Source of the DNA: Candidatus Zixiibacteriota bacterium | GTDB lineage: Bacteria > Zixibacteria > MSB-5A5 > GN15 > JAAZOE01 | Length of the DNA: 54,829 nucleotides | Assembly (NCBI GenBank): GCA_030668485.1 | Contig: DAOUTW010000027.1 | Location: forward strand, 1-54,829 | Direction of reading: 5' to 3' | Part shown: in pieces, positions 33,501 to 42,557 of the stretch | Layout of the letters: each line of letters begins with the position of its first letter | How positions within the stretch are numbered: position 1 is the first letter of the stretch | The notes under the pieces: model-generated | Told to the model about the DNA's origin: nothing | Databases searched by the model: none | What the model saw: the letters and a program-made list of their open reading frames with translations, nothing else | Made by a program: the position numbers and the translations under genes

Positions 33501-34490
33501 AGTTTTTCGGGTACCGTCACCGATCTGGATGGAAATCCCAAAGCGGTAAGCGGCGAAATTGAGATCACCGCCTTTGATTCCCATATTATGCGGAATCACG
33601 AATTGGGTATCAGCTATTCTCTCGGTGGTCCGGCTATTTTCAGGGGAACAGTGGTGGTTGAATCCGGTTCTTTTGAAGGAGGATTCATAGTTCCTCTGGA
33701 TATAGATTACGGCGCTGATGCCGCGTACCTGATCGGTTATGGAGCCTTCGGCGCCACCTCCGCGATGGGGGGAGTCGATTCTCTGTCCATTGCCCTAAGT
33801 GCCGTATCGACTGAGGATAATAACGGCCCCGAGATAAACTATCTGGTCGAAGATATTCCCGATTTTGTTTCCGGCGATCAGGTGTCTTCCAACGCCACGG
33901 TGATACTGCAATTGAATGATGAGTCGGGTATCAACCTGACTGGCGGGATGGGGCACCGGATTGAGCTGGTGATAGACGATGATAACAATTCGACCATGAA
34001 CCTGACCGATGAATTTTCGTATAATTCCGGCAGTTATCGGGACGGCGAGTTGCAGTTTTCTCTACCTGATCTTACGCCCGAACTGCACCGTTTCAAAATC
34101 CGGGCCTGGGATAATGCCAACAATCCGGCCACCGTCGAATTTGAGGCTACGCCTACTCAAGAGAGCCGAATAGCTCTTTATGATGTAATGAATTACCCGA
34201 ACCCGATGGAAGAGAGTACGGAGTTTTTCTTCAACCTGACCGAATCAGCCGAATGGGTTGAACTTCAGATATTTACCCTGGCCGGAAGGATGATAAAAGA
34301 TTTTCGCGCCGACAACCTGTCCATGGGCAAGAATCGCCGATTTAACTGGGACGGGCGGGATTTGGACGGCGACCGGATCGCCCAGGGAGTATATCTATAT
34401 AAAATTACGGCTAAAGGACGTCTTGCCGCGAATACAGGATCTGCCGATAATATGGCAGAGGTCTTCGGCAAGCTGATCTTGTTGAACTGA
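30600..34490 (+). CDS. PorU-like C25 (gingipain-family) cysteine protease with FlgD-like C-terminal domain
   Basis: The 1296-residue protein has a signal peptide (about residues 1-32), a long N-terminal region, and a C25 peptidase domain near residues 590-960: catalytic His816 in NYIGHGSP and Cys851 in VIAGSCSIGFF, 35 residues apart as in gingipains and PorU. The C-terminus has NYPNPMEEST, then a FlgD-Ig-like segment (GRMIKDF, FNWDGRDLDG, GVYLYKI), the type seen in type IX cargo and in PorU itself. PorU is the sortase that removes sorting domains and attaches cargo to a lipid. Being next to a PorV-like gene supports a PorU-like role, but a secreted C25 protease is the alternative. First gene of the operon; weak ribosome site. 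Confidence 0.85.
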   Translation: MVFFVRHSLTSITILTISFIVVALLPMSIAMAGAGPHYPDCEVKIISDEHIILKYNPQLSDDLNTVGRTCLYPVDGREVLGRVVLMAVPSDGEISYSVNFSRAGSTTPTATEKYISASTPLVMRGTAFDARGHRLVRLVIFPQRMENGSLAVYKDFVIDIFLTGSNRTVDLSPRLTRLDTVLAGSVINPGQFYRFGAAPRQQILRKESAGSFDDRHDWIRIAVNENGVTRINGSALAAAGLNLTDLSSDSIRLYYAGGKTAPESLAEPQPELYQVTIKVEDGGDGKFGSGDHLLFYAQAPDRFEFDVQTLVYVKNSYNDENYYWFTTGSLAGDGPERWSIIDGGLNGTPNLIVSSARHMMRIEQENLSKIEGDGRVRNYFDWFWSDEREETIALNLPNLVPGDSIDIFMEAFSSYGSSTISINGTPMNKAMIDNTYFRFWDNTGAAVSGLNNLRINLYHVSGQYLDYLDIDYQMYLKTSGPQITFNSRGYSGIVRYSVTGYTPSHYVLNITDPDSVSLVSDVEIMSDTARFQRPESSARVSRYLIYSSNSLLSPAAVEAIDPGNLRQDLTQYDQIVIAPQKFIGAMAEYAVYRYENGEYRIKLVAVEDIYNGFGYGMLSPMAIRNYLKFAYENYNDPAPFSVLLVGDGCYDFLNNTGHNAVSYIPPFIWSQEYSAGDDNYVYFDTLNLLDSDSSYIYESDRGWDMMVARWPVRTKAEIAAHIEAIRNYESSTSQGNWRTRITYVADDEFKGQITNEIIHTAMAETLAVFHTPPEFIHQKIYATDYPFASNGEKPTVNNAVVKAINDGTLILNYIGHGSPDVWADEHILKKSVDLGRMNNEDKLAVVIAGSCSIGFFDDPAKEGMAEILFRQQGGAIETVSATRLVYATDNAIFNYDLYEALFGNNCNVSEAVYTAKVMHQYNFDRSLIKNDRTYVVFGDPLGRFGLPEYRLQFNLTSDSVLTPLDYFSFSGTVTDLDGNPKAVSGEIEITAFDSHIMRNHELGISYSLGGPAIFRGTVVVESGSFEGGFIVPLDIDYGADAAYLIGYGAFGATSAMGGVDSLSIALSAVSTEDNNGPEINYLVEDIPDFVSGDQVSSNATVILQLNDESGINLTGGMGHRIELVIDDDNNSTMNLTDEFSYNSGSYRDGELQFSLPDLTPELHRFKIRAWDNANNPATVEFEATPTQESRIALYDVMNYPNPMEESTEFFFNLTESAEWVELQIFTLAGRMIKDFRADNLSMGKNRRFNWDGRDLDGDRIAQGVYLYKITAKGRLAANTGSADNMAEVFGKLILLN

Positions 34491-34531
34491 GAAATGAGTG
34501 TTTTGATACTAAATGTTTGGAGAATGAAGTC

Positions 34532-37285
34532 ATGAAACAGATTCCTGTCCTAACCATCCTCATAACTTTGCTTATTCTTGTCACCGCCTCTACCGCAGGC
34601 GCGGTGTCGAATGCCGCTGTTTTATACTTGCGGGTTGCCGCCGGTGCACGCCCTGCCGGTATGGGAGAAGCATTCGTATCCATCGCCGATGATGCGGCCG
34701 CGACCTTCTGGAATCCCGCCGGTTTGGGAAACGCCCCGATTGCAGGCAAACTCGAGACGAAGAAGCTGCCGGAACGTTTTGGGGAGATCACCGACGTCGT
34801 GACCATAAAATCCTACAATAATAACATCGAAACCTGGGCCATTGCCGGTGATGAACTGATTATGTATGATGGCGTGACGTGGAACCGGGGACGTATTTAC
34901 ATGACCTCCTCCGATCAAAATCTCCATGATTTTCTCCGTACAATTCTGGATATCGAGGACGAGGGAAAAATGGATATGATGGCCAGGCGGGTTGTTCGGG
35001 CCAACAGTGGTGTATCCAATGAAGAGATGGCCTCCTTTGTCGATATGGTGGCGGCCAATATTCCCGAAGATTATAAGGAAAAGGATGAACTCAGACGAGG
35101 CCTGGATACTCTTCAATCCGGTTATAATATGTGTCTTCTCAATGATCAGCGTTTCAGAGGTCTTCAGAAAAAGCTGAAAGATATGATGAAGGACAGCCTG
35201 GTTGAAAATTCAGAATTGGACAAAATTACATTTTCACTCGAACAGGCTGTTTTGCGTTTTCTCCCAAGTCGGCTGATGGTACCGTATGCGGCGGCAATCG
35301 GCGGCCGGATGTTGACCCTGTCCAGCACCGGAACTTATCTGTGGGTGGGAACCGATTATGGTCTGTATCGACGTTCGGCGATGACGTGGGCCCGGTATAC
35401 CACCGAACACGGGCTACCCTCGGATACCATATTGGACCTCGATAGCAAAGAAGAACATCTCCTGATCGGGACCGGAACCGGTGTTGCCGAATATTCCAAA
35501 GGTACGTTTAAAAGTTTTGACAATCTCCCCCATGCGCCCGCAACGGCAGTATCTCACGGTGCATTAAACCAGAATTATGCCGTTATCGGCGGTATCATGT
35601 ATCGTTTTGATGGCCAGACCTGGCAGGAAAGTTTCCGCTATACTGTGCGCATTGACGATACTATCGAAAAAATAGTCAAGCGGATCGCAATTTATCATAC
35701 TCAGGCCGAGTATGAATATCTGACCGGCCGTATAAAAGTACTCAACCAGAGTCTTGTTTCGGCCGCCGAGGTTGTGAATACCGAGGAACTGTCGGATCCG
35801 ACGGCTGAGATTGCAACCGGCGATTCGGCTGCTGTGGAAGCGGCTGAAGCAGTTGCCGAGGAAGTCATCGGCGAACCGGAAACCCCGGCGATTACAGACG
35901 ACGCCGGAGAAGAGGTTGTCGATGAGATTCCGGTTGAAGTTGAAGAGTCAACTTCCTGGCTGGTTCAGGGTACTGTGATTCAATTGCCGTACAGTCCTAT
36001 CTTCCGCTTTGATGTCACCGCCCTCTATGCCGATGATGTGACTGGAAATGTCTGGGTGGGAACAACGAGTGGTTTGCTGCTCTTCAACGGTCAGACCTGG
36101 AGAAAATACGGATACGATACTTTTATCGTTCCTCGTCCCGATTCGACCGGAACGGTTGTTTCAATGACGGCCAAGGATATTGCCCGCGAACAATTACCTT
36201 ATGGCGATTCAGCTCGAATCGAAGCTCTGGCTGAAAATATCGACGACTACAATGATTTACACGGGCAGTCGGCAACTTCCGGCCAGACGGTTTTTGTCTA
36301 CAATCATAATACCGGCTCCGAAATTCGCACGATCGGATCGGTGTTCGGCGAATTATATGTCGGAACCAGATACAGTCTGGAAAAATACAATTCCGGGTGG
36401 TGGGAGCCGTCCGAATTAGGGCATCTTGATCGACAGCCGTTTGTCGGTATCTATGACTTTGACGGTCAGGGCTACTATGTTGCATCTCGCGGAATAGGTA
36501 TAGAAGCCAAGGGTAAACGAGAGTTTATCATGATGTTTGTAAAGTGGCTGCCGACTCTCAATTTGGATATGTATTACGGATTCATTTCATATGTTCATCA
36601 TGCCCGCGGACTGGGCACTTTTGGAATAAGCGGCATTTACCTCAGTTACGGTTCCATAGCCTTTACCGATGCGGAAGGGCAGCCGCTTGGTGAGGAGAAT
36701 CCATTTGAATTTTCACTGGCACTGTCTTATGGAACGGCGGTGAATTCCAGATTATCGCTGGGTGGTTCGGTAAAGGCAATCCATTCTCATTTGTCCAGTA
36801 TCGGCGCCGGAAAAGAGGAGGGCAGCGGTATAGCCTGGGCCTTTGCCGTTGACGCCGGTATTTTGTTCAAGATCACCAGGCGGTTGCAATTGGGTACCGC
36901 TGTTACCAATCTCGGCCCGAACATCTCCTATATTGATGCCGCTCAGTCCGACCCGTTGCCGCGTAACCTGGCTTTGGGATTGTCATACCGTCTCTGGGAC
37001 TCGCCATACAACAGCCTGATTGTTCAGACTGAAATGAATGAAATGCTTACCACGCCGTATAGGATTAGAAACGCTACCTATCATTTCGGCGCCGAATATT
37101 GGTATGCCAGGTTCATCGCCTTAAGGGCGGGATATAAACACGATGATGAAGGCGAGGTCAAACATTTGACGTTTGGCGCCAGCCTGCAATACGAAATGGT
37201 CCGTTTTGATCTGGCCTATGTGCCGTCATCGGTCGATTCACCGTTGGCTAACACCCTGCGTATTGCCTTTAGCCTCGGCTTTTAG
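34532..37285 (+). CDS. PorV-like outer membrane barrel with inserted PorZ-like beta-propeller
   Basis: From ATG 34532 the product is 917 residues with a signal peptide. Residues about 28-68 (RVAAGARPAGMGEAFVSIAD, then TFWNPAGLG) are the start of PorV/PorQ (UPF0164) barrels. The barrel resumes around residue 660 (LNLDMYYGFISYVHHARGLG, ... GGSVKAIHSHLSS, LQLGTAVTNLGPNI) to the end. Between lie ~560 residues containing two-component-regulator-type propeller blades (LWVGTDYGLYRR, HGLPSDTILDLDS, VWVGTTSGLLLFNGQTW, LYVGTRYSLEKY) and an acidic Glu-rich linker. PorZ of the type IX attachment complex is made of such blades, so one chain may combine PorV and PorZ roles. 41 bases after the C25 gene. Confidence 0.82.
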   Translation: MKQIPVLTILITLLILVTASTAGAVSNAAVLYLRVAAGARPAGMGEAFVSIADDAAATFWNPAGLGNAPIAGKLETKKLPERFGEITDVVTIKSYNNNIETWAIAGDELIMYDGVTWNRGRIYMTSSDQNLHDFLRTILDIEDEGKMDMMARRVVRANSGVSNEEMASFVDMVAANIPEDYKEKDELRRGLDTLQSGYNMCLLNDQRFRGLQKKLKDMMKDSLVENSELDKITFSLEQAVLRFLPSRLMVPYAAAIGGRMLTLSSTGTYLWVGTDYGLYRRSAMTWARYTTEHGLPSDTILDLDSKEEHLLIGTGTGVAEYSKGTFKSFDNLPHAPATAVSHGALNQNYAVIGGIMYRFDGQTWQESFRYTVRIDDTIEKIVKRIAIYHTQAEYEYLTGRIKVLNQSLVSAAEVVNTEELSDPTAEIATGDSAAVEAAEAVAEEVIGEPETPAITDDAGEEVVDEIPVEVEESTSWLVQGTVIQLPYSPIFRFDVTALYADDVTGNVWVGTTSGLLLFNGQTWRKYGYDTFIVPRPDSTGTVVSMTAKDIAREQLPYGDSARIEALAENIDDYNDLHGQSATSGQTVFVYNHNTGSEIRTIGSVFGELYVGTRYSLEKYNSGWWEPSELGHLDRQPFVGIYDFDGQGYYVASRGIGIEAKGKREFIMMFVKWLPTLNLDMYYGFISYVHHARGLGTFGISGIYLSYGSIAFTDAEGQPLGEENPFEFSLALSYGTAVNSRLSLGGSVKAIHSHLSSIGAGKEEGSGIAWAFAVDAGILFKITRRLQLGTAVTNLGPNISYIDAAQSDPLPRNLALGLSYRLWDSPYNSLIVQTEMNEMLTTPYRIRNATYHFGAEYWYARFIALRAGYKHDDEGEVKHLTFGASLQYEMVRFDLAYVPSSVDSPLANTLRIAFSLGF

Positions 37286-37351
37286 CCGGTCAAAATTAAA
37301 TATCTCTGCGGTTGACAGCAGGATAAAAAGTTTTTAGATCATGGGATGATT

Positions 37352-40300
37352 ATGAAAAAAACAGGCCTTTTATTCTTTGTTGTGGTCATGCTGATGACTA
37401 TCCCCGTATGGGGAGGTAAACTGCTCACGATCGAAAGCCGCAATACAATTCAGGATGACCAGGGCGATCCGAACTGCAATCGCTGTTTCAAAACCGGGCG
37501 GGCTAAAGAGAAGTTGCTGAGTTTGGAGCGGGAAACACCTTATGGCCTGCCAAAGGCGGCGCTGCCTGCCGACTTCGTCGATACCATCGCAATCATGGCT
37601 ATCAGAGTCGATTTCGTTTACGAGGAACCGGACGATCCGACGACGACCGGGCGAGGATATTTTGATCTTCGTGATACCGCCACCTTTTTGGCCGAGGAGG
37701 GACATGCTCTCGACCCGGCGCCTCATAACCAACATTATTTCGAAGCTCACCTGCGATCTCTGGCACAATATTATAACATAGTCTCCAATGGAAAGCTGCA
37801 ACTGGTTTATGAAGTATGGCCCCGGGCCTCGGATTCGGCCTATCATCTTGACAGCACGATCGGTTATTACGGCAGCCAGCCACCGGCTTATGGTCTGGGC
37901 GAATATTTTCATGATGCGCTGGATGCTTTTGTCGAGGCGGAAGGGGACAGTATCTCGTTTCGCGATGAGCGGGGCAAGCGTAAAGCGGTGATGCTTTTTC
38001 ATGCCGGGGCCGACCGGCAAACCGATTTGTGGTTCTCGGCGACGCCAACACCGAATGATCTTTTTACCGGCTTTTTGACATTTGAGGGTGAGAACCGATG
38101 GTTTATGAATCCCGACACATTCTTTGTCGGCGAGGATATGATTGTCACCGGGCAGGATACCATCGTGGAGGGCGTTGTTATGCCGGAAACGATGACTCAG
38201 GATAATCGGGTCACCTGTATGAACGCGGTCATCGCCCATGAATTCGGCCATCAACTCGGTTTGGTCGATCTGTACAATACCGGCAGCATACCGTTTCTGA
38301 CTCAGATGGGCGATTTTGCCCTGATGGATAATATGGGGATGAATACCGCTGCCTATATCGGTGAGTATGGTGTCGGCGCTTTCGGCACGGTGCCGGTGTT
38401 TCCGATGGCCTGGTCGCGGGCCTATCTTGGATTCGACGAAGTCGTGGAATATACCAAAGGAACATCCATCGAACTGGCCGCGGTAAAAATGGAAACAGAC
38501 GGCGTAAAGATTGCCAAAATTCCGATATCATCGACCGAATACTATTTGGTGGAAAACCGCCGTTCGGATGTCGACACCGAAGTCGGGTTACGACAGGACA
38601 GTACTTCGAATGTTATCCTTTGGCCGGCGCGCTATGATGCCGAAGGGGATAGTCTCATTACCCTTCGCGAATATGATTTGTATCTCCCGCTCGGGTCGGC
38701 TGGATTGGCCATCTGGCATATCGACGAAATGGCCGCAGCCATGGATTATTTCCCATTTGACGGTTTCGATAACAACTTCGACGCCAATACGCTTCAATGG
38801 GACCCTGATCGCCGCTTTGTATCGCTGGCTGAGGCCGATGGCAGTATCGACTTCGGCGGCAATTACCACCGTGGTTTCGGTTTGCCGGAGGACCTTTTCT
38901 ATGCCGGTAATAATTCCACCTTCGGTTCCTATACCAACCCTCCTTCTATTTCCAATGACGGCGGGTATACGCATATCAATGTCACCAACATCTCGAATCC
39001 CGGTATGATCATGACCTTTGACTTGAACCGGGAAAAAATGGCGAATAATTTTCCTCGTCGCGTTTCAGTTCCGATCAATCCGAATCTGTCGGCTATTTCT
39101 GCTAATCTTGATGGAAGCGTTAACGATGAGATCCTCGCCGTATCGGGCAAACGACTGCTGGCCATGACCGTCGACGGTCACAGTTTTATCGATCCGAATG
39201 GGACTTGGGATAGTCATCCCGAAAATATCGATATGATTTTCAGCGCCATCCAATCAGTTACCGATGCCAACTCGGGCAAGCCGATTGATACCTCTTATGC
39301 ATTAATGCCGGTATTCTCCGATAATGCCACCAGTGAATTGACGACTCCGCCGGTGGTGGCGACCTTTAATGATACCACCCTGGTTCTGGTCGGGGATGCC
39401 AATGGGTTAATTTACTCTTATCTGCCGTATGATTCCATGGCGGCGGAGCCGAGCCGGGCGCAGTTGTTTAGGGCGCGTCTAACAAGTAAGGCCGGTGCCG
39501 TTAAGGCCATTCTACCGGATGAGTCTCGCGGATTAATTCATGGCGTCTATGAAGACGGCGGATTCGCTTCGGCTCCATGGGATGCAAACGGTACTGTAGA
39601 TGCCACCTACGATTTTGAAAAAACTTTTGTGGGGGCCTGTTCTTATAGCAATGGCAGGCTGCTCCTTTTTGAAGATGACAGCAGTTCATACCTTTATATG
39701 ACTCGCGATGTCCCCCTGGAATTGCCCGGGGATTCAATGGTGATAAGCGGTCTATCCTATCATCCGCCGGTTGCGACCGATTTTGACCGCGATGGAAACG
39801 ACGAGGTAGTATTAGCATCACCAACGGGAAAAATACAAGTCTTCACCTGCGATGCGGATGGATTGATACCTTATGATGGGCTGTCAGGTCTGGATGTAAA
39901 CGATACTATCGCAGCAGGTCCGGCTATAGGTGATATGACCGGCAATGGATATCCTGAACTTATAATACCGGGCACCAATTGTCTGTACGGATTCGACCGC
40001 AACGGCGTTATTGTAACCGATTTTCCGGTGATCCTTGACTATGGTCGGCCCGGTCAGTTGGTCATTACGCCGCCGATCATATCCGATATAACCGGCGACA
40101 ATGTTCCCGATCTGGTCGTGACCGCTCTCGATTCGACGGTGCATACCCAGTCGATCGATGCCTATTACTTCATTCTGGTGGATACTCTCAACTACCCCGA
40201 TTCCGTAATCAGAGTCGATACGGTAATCGATTATTATTATTATAACTACTTCAGCAACGTGCATGTCGTTTCGCCCGGGGTGCGGCGGGTTGAGGGCTTT

Positions 40301-40837
40301 CCGGTTTCGGCCGGCGTTTATGGTATTCGCCAGCCGGGGGATACCGTTATCGGGGCCGGTTCGGCGCTACATCTTGAGGATGGCAACAAAGGTATTCTCG
40401 TTACCACCGGCGCCGACGGTTGGCTGAACGCTTGGGAATGCGAATGGTCGGACGATGCGGCCTTGTGGCCGATGGCCGGAAGGACATCGGACGGGTCGGG
40501 ATTTTTGCCGCTTGAAGAACTTAATTCGGAAGTGGTATTGTCCGACTTTTTACCGGAATCGAAATTTTACAATTATCCCAATCCGGCCACCGGACAGGAA
40601 ACAACAATCAGATTCTATGTCAGTGAACCGGCGGCGGTAACGATTACGATTATCGATGCCGTCGGTGATGAAATATGGGAGACCGGGTGGGAAGTCAGCG
40701 ATGGTAACTCAGAGAACGAGATATCCTGGGATCTGGACGGGGTCGCATCCGGAGTATATCATTGCCGCCTTGAAGCGACTGCGTTGTCCGGATCGGAATC
40801 GAAGGTGGCTTTCAAAACTATCGCGGTCATAAAATAG
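37352..40837 (+). CDS. Secreted M6-family metalloprotease with C-terminal sorting-type domain
   Basis: ATG 37352 is preferred over 37346 because GGGA lies five bases upstream. The 1161-residue product has a signal peptide (VWGGKLL region), an M6 (immune-inhibitor-A-like) peptidase domain with the zinc motif HEFGHQLGLVDLYN (His near residue 296), then VCBS/FG-GAP-like segments (DFDRDGNDEVVLASP, GDMTGNGYPELIIPG, SDITGDNVPDLVVTA), and a C-terminal NYPNPATGQETTIRFYV...GVYHCRLEA block of the FlgD/type-A sorting kind. It is the likely cargo of the attachment proteins encoded just upstream. Confidence 0.88.
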   Translation: MKKTGLLFFVVVMLMTIPVWGGKLLTIESRNTIQDDQGDPNCNRCFKTGRAKEKLLSLERETPYGLPKAALPADFVDTIAIMAIRVDFVYEEPDDPTTTGRGYFDLRDTATFLAEEGHALDPAPHNQHYFEAHLRSLAQYYNIVSNGKLQLVYEVWPRASDSAYHLDSTIGYYGSQPPAYGLGEYFHDALDAFVEAEGDSISFRDERGKRKAVMLFHAGADRQTDLWFSATPTPNDLFTGFLTFEGENRWFMNPDTFFVGEDMIVTGQDTIVEGVVMPETMTQDNRVTCMNAVIAHEFGHQLGLVDLYNTGSIPFLTQMGDFALMDNMGMNTAAYIGEYGVGAFGTVPVFPMAWSRAYLGFDEVVEYTKGTSIELAAVKMETDGVKIAKIPISSTEYYLVENRRSDVDTEVGLRQDSTSNVILWPARYDAEGDSLITLREYDLYLPLGSAGLAIWHIDEMAAAMDYFPFDGFDNNFDANTLQWDPDRRFVSLAEADGSIDFGGNYHRGFGLPEDLFYAGNNSTFGSYTNPPSISNDGGYTHINVTNISNPGMIMTFDLNREKMANNFPRRVSVPINPNLSAISANLDGSVNDEILAVSGKRLLAMTVDGHSFIDPNGTWDSHPENIDMIFSAIQSVTDANSGKPIDTSYALMPVFSDNATSELTTPPVVATFNDTTLVLVGDANGLIYSYLPYDSMAAEPSRAQLFRARLTSKAGAVKAILPDESRGLIHGVYEDGGFASAPWDANGTVDATYDFEKTFVGACSYSNGRLLLFEDDSSSYLYMTRDVPLELPGDSMVISGLSYHPPVATDFDRDGNDEVVLASPTGKIQVFTCDADGLIPYDGLSGLDVNDTIAAGPAIGDMTGNGYPELIIPGTNCLYGFDRNGVIVTDFPVILDYGRPGQLVITPPIISDITGDNVPDLVVTALDSTVHTQSIDAYYFILVDTLNYPDSVIRVDTVIDYYYYNYFSNVHVVSPGVRRVEGFPVSAGVYGIRQPGDTVIGAGSALHLEDGNKGILVTTGADGWLNAWECEWSDDAALWPMAGRTSDGSGFLPLEELNSEVVLSDFLPESKFYNYPNPATGQETTIRFYVSEPAAVTITIIDAVGDEIWETGWEVSDGNSENEISWDLDGVASGVYHCRLEATALSGSESKVAFKTIAVIK

Positions 40838-40847
40838 GGAGATGTTT

Positions 40848-41765
40848 ATGAATCGGTACCGCCTGTCAATCAGCGGGATTATTACAGCGCTTCTGCTGAC
40901 GCTTCTTTCGGCGCCGGCAATCTCCTCCAATACCGAACCGGTTCGGCCGATTATCGGCCTTGATAATTCTTCCGAGGTTAATCTGTATCTGGCCGAGATG
41001 CAGAACGAGGGAAGGGCTTATCTGCAATCACCTCAAGTAATCGACGAGCCCCGGGGTCTGGATATAGGAGAGTCGGTCCCGGATGCCGAGAAATATGCAA
41101 AGCGGAAAAGTCCTCTTAAAGCGTTTATCTATTCGGCAATCCTGCCGGGCTCCGGGCAATTGTACACCGGATCCAAATTGAAGGCGGCCGTTTTCCTGGG
41201 ACTGGAGGCGCTCACCTGGACCGGGCAGATTGTGTATAATAACAAAGGCGATACCAGAACTGACGAGTTCAATGATTTTGCCGACACCCACTGGTCCGAA
41301 AACCGCTATGAAGATTTTTTAGATCGCAACTGGGATGTGCGTGATGACGATAGTGTTTTTGATGATTTCACGGGCCATTCCTATTTTACTCATCATCTTC
41401 CCGATAGCCCGACTCAGCAGTATTACGAGATGATCGGAAAATACGATCAATTCGTATTCGGCTGGGATGATATCGATACCGTTTCGACCCCGCCCGACTC
41501 GGAATATTACACGGTGGCCTATTCGGCCAACCGGATGCATTATGAAGAGATGCGCCATAAAGCGAATCAGATGTATGACCGGGCGACGGTCTCCCTGATT
41601 GCGACCATGACCAATCACCTCATCTCAGGCTTTGAGGCGGCGCTGGCGGCCAGGAATCATAATAAAAAAATAAAGACCGGCGACAATCGGTTGTCATTTC
41701 GTGCTGTTACTGCCCATATAGATGATAACTATTTCCCGATGCTGACCATGACCTATAAATTTTAG
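40848..41765 (+). CDS. DUF5683-like protein, copy 1
   Basis: ATG 40848 has AGGGAG six bases upstream; ATG 40842 abuts that site. The 305-residue product has a signal peptide (ending near APAISS) and a DUF5683-like core: KAFIYSAILPGSGQLYTGSK with an adjoining hydrophobic helix (LKAAVFLGLEALTWTGQIVY), a charged central part, and a second hydrophobic helix near 245-265 (VSLIATMTNHLISGFEAALA). It lies ten bases after the M6 gene. The family has no established function; the PGSGQLYTG motif also occurs in TM2-like membrane proteins. Confidence 0.75.
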   Translation: MNRYRLSISGIITALLLTLLSAPAISSNTEPVRPIIGLDNSSEVNLYLAEMQNEGRAYLQSPQVIDEPRGLDIGESVPDAEKYAKRKSPLKAFIYSAILPGSGQLYTGSKLKAAVFLGLEALTWTGQIVYNNKGDTRTDEFNDFADTHWSENRYEDFLDRNWDVRDDDSVFDDFTGHSYFTHHLPDSPTQQYYEMIGKYDQFVFGWDDIDTVSTPPDSEYYTVAYSANRMHYEEMRHKANQMYDRATVSLIATMTNHLISGFEAALAARNHNKKIKTGDNRLSFRAVTAHIDDNYFPMLTMTYKF

Positions 41766-41772
41766 GATAGTG

Positions 41773-42555
41773 ATGAAAAAATCTGTCATATTAATAGCCA
41801 CCGTCTATTGTCTCTGCCTGATTTCCGCAAGTCAGGCCGAAAAGTTGAACCTCACTTATTCCGATTTGTTGATTCAGACCACACCGATATCGTCAAGACT
41901 GGCTTCCGCGCAGGGCGACGATGACCGTGCTTATCTGGATATGTCGCAGAAGGGGTCAGAAAAACAGATTTCGATGAAAAAGGCGATGGTCCTGTCGATG
42001 CTGTTTCCCGGGGCGGGGCAATATTATGCCGATTCCAAATTCAAAGGTCAGGTCTTTATGGGTGTCGAGGCCTCTATCTGGGCCGGGTTTATATCCTATC
42101 AAGTTTACGGCGGGTGGAAAAAGGACGATTATAAAGATTTCGCCGCAGCCCATGCCGGTGTCGATAACAGCGATAAGGACGAAGAGTTTTATGACTGGGT
42201 CGGCTTTTATGAGAATCGTGAAGAATTCAACCAGTTCGGACGGCTGTACTATCCCGACCGGGCTTACCTGCCCGACAACGGTTCGTATGATTGGCAATGG
42301 GATTCCGAGTCCAACCGCGCTACCTTTAAAGAAATTAAAGATCAATCAAAGACAGCTTTGCGCAATTCGACTTTTATGATCGGGCTGGCGATTGCCAACC
42401 GGATTATTGCCGGTATTGATACATATCGAACGGTCAAGGCAGCCAAGGCGAAAATTAAGTCATTGACCCAGCTTGGGGAATACCATTTCGCCCTTTCTCC
42501 GAAATTGTTCGGAGATAATCCGCGTATGAACCTCACCGTTTCCCGAAAGTTTTAG
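41773..42555 (+). CDS. DUF5683-like protein, copy 2
   Basis: The 260-residue product (ATG 41773, AGGA upstream) is paralogous to the preceding gene: signal peptide, then MVLSMLFPGAGQYYADSKFK and a hydrophobic segment VFMGVEASIWAGFISYQVYG, an acidic region, and a C-terminal helix STFMIGLAIANRIIAGIDTY. It follows copy 1 by seven bases and precedes the NHL gene by two. A tandem duplication followed by divergence is likely. Function unknown, inferred to be in the envelope. Confidence 0.75.
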   Translation: MKKSVILIATVYCLCLISASQAEKLNLTYSDLLIQTTPISSRLASAQGDDDRAYLDMSQKGSEKQISMKKAMVLSMLFPGAGQYYADSKFKGQVFMGVEASIWAGFISYQVYGGWKKDDYKDFAAAHAGVDNSDKDEEFYDWVGFYENREEFNQFGRLYYPDRAYLPDNGSYDWQWDSESNRATFKEIKDQSKTALRNSTFMIGLAIANRIIAGIDTYRTVKAAKAKIKSLTQLGEYHFALSPKLFGDNPRMNLTVSRKF

Positions 42556-42557
42556 CG

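Noticed and set aside
37370-38254. 294-codon minus-strand frame inside the M6 protease gene
   Set aside because: Overlaps the signal peptide and zinc-site coding region of the M6 protease on the other strand.
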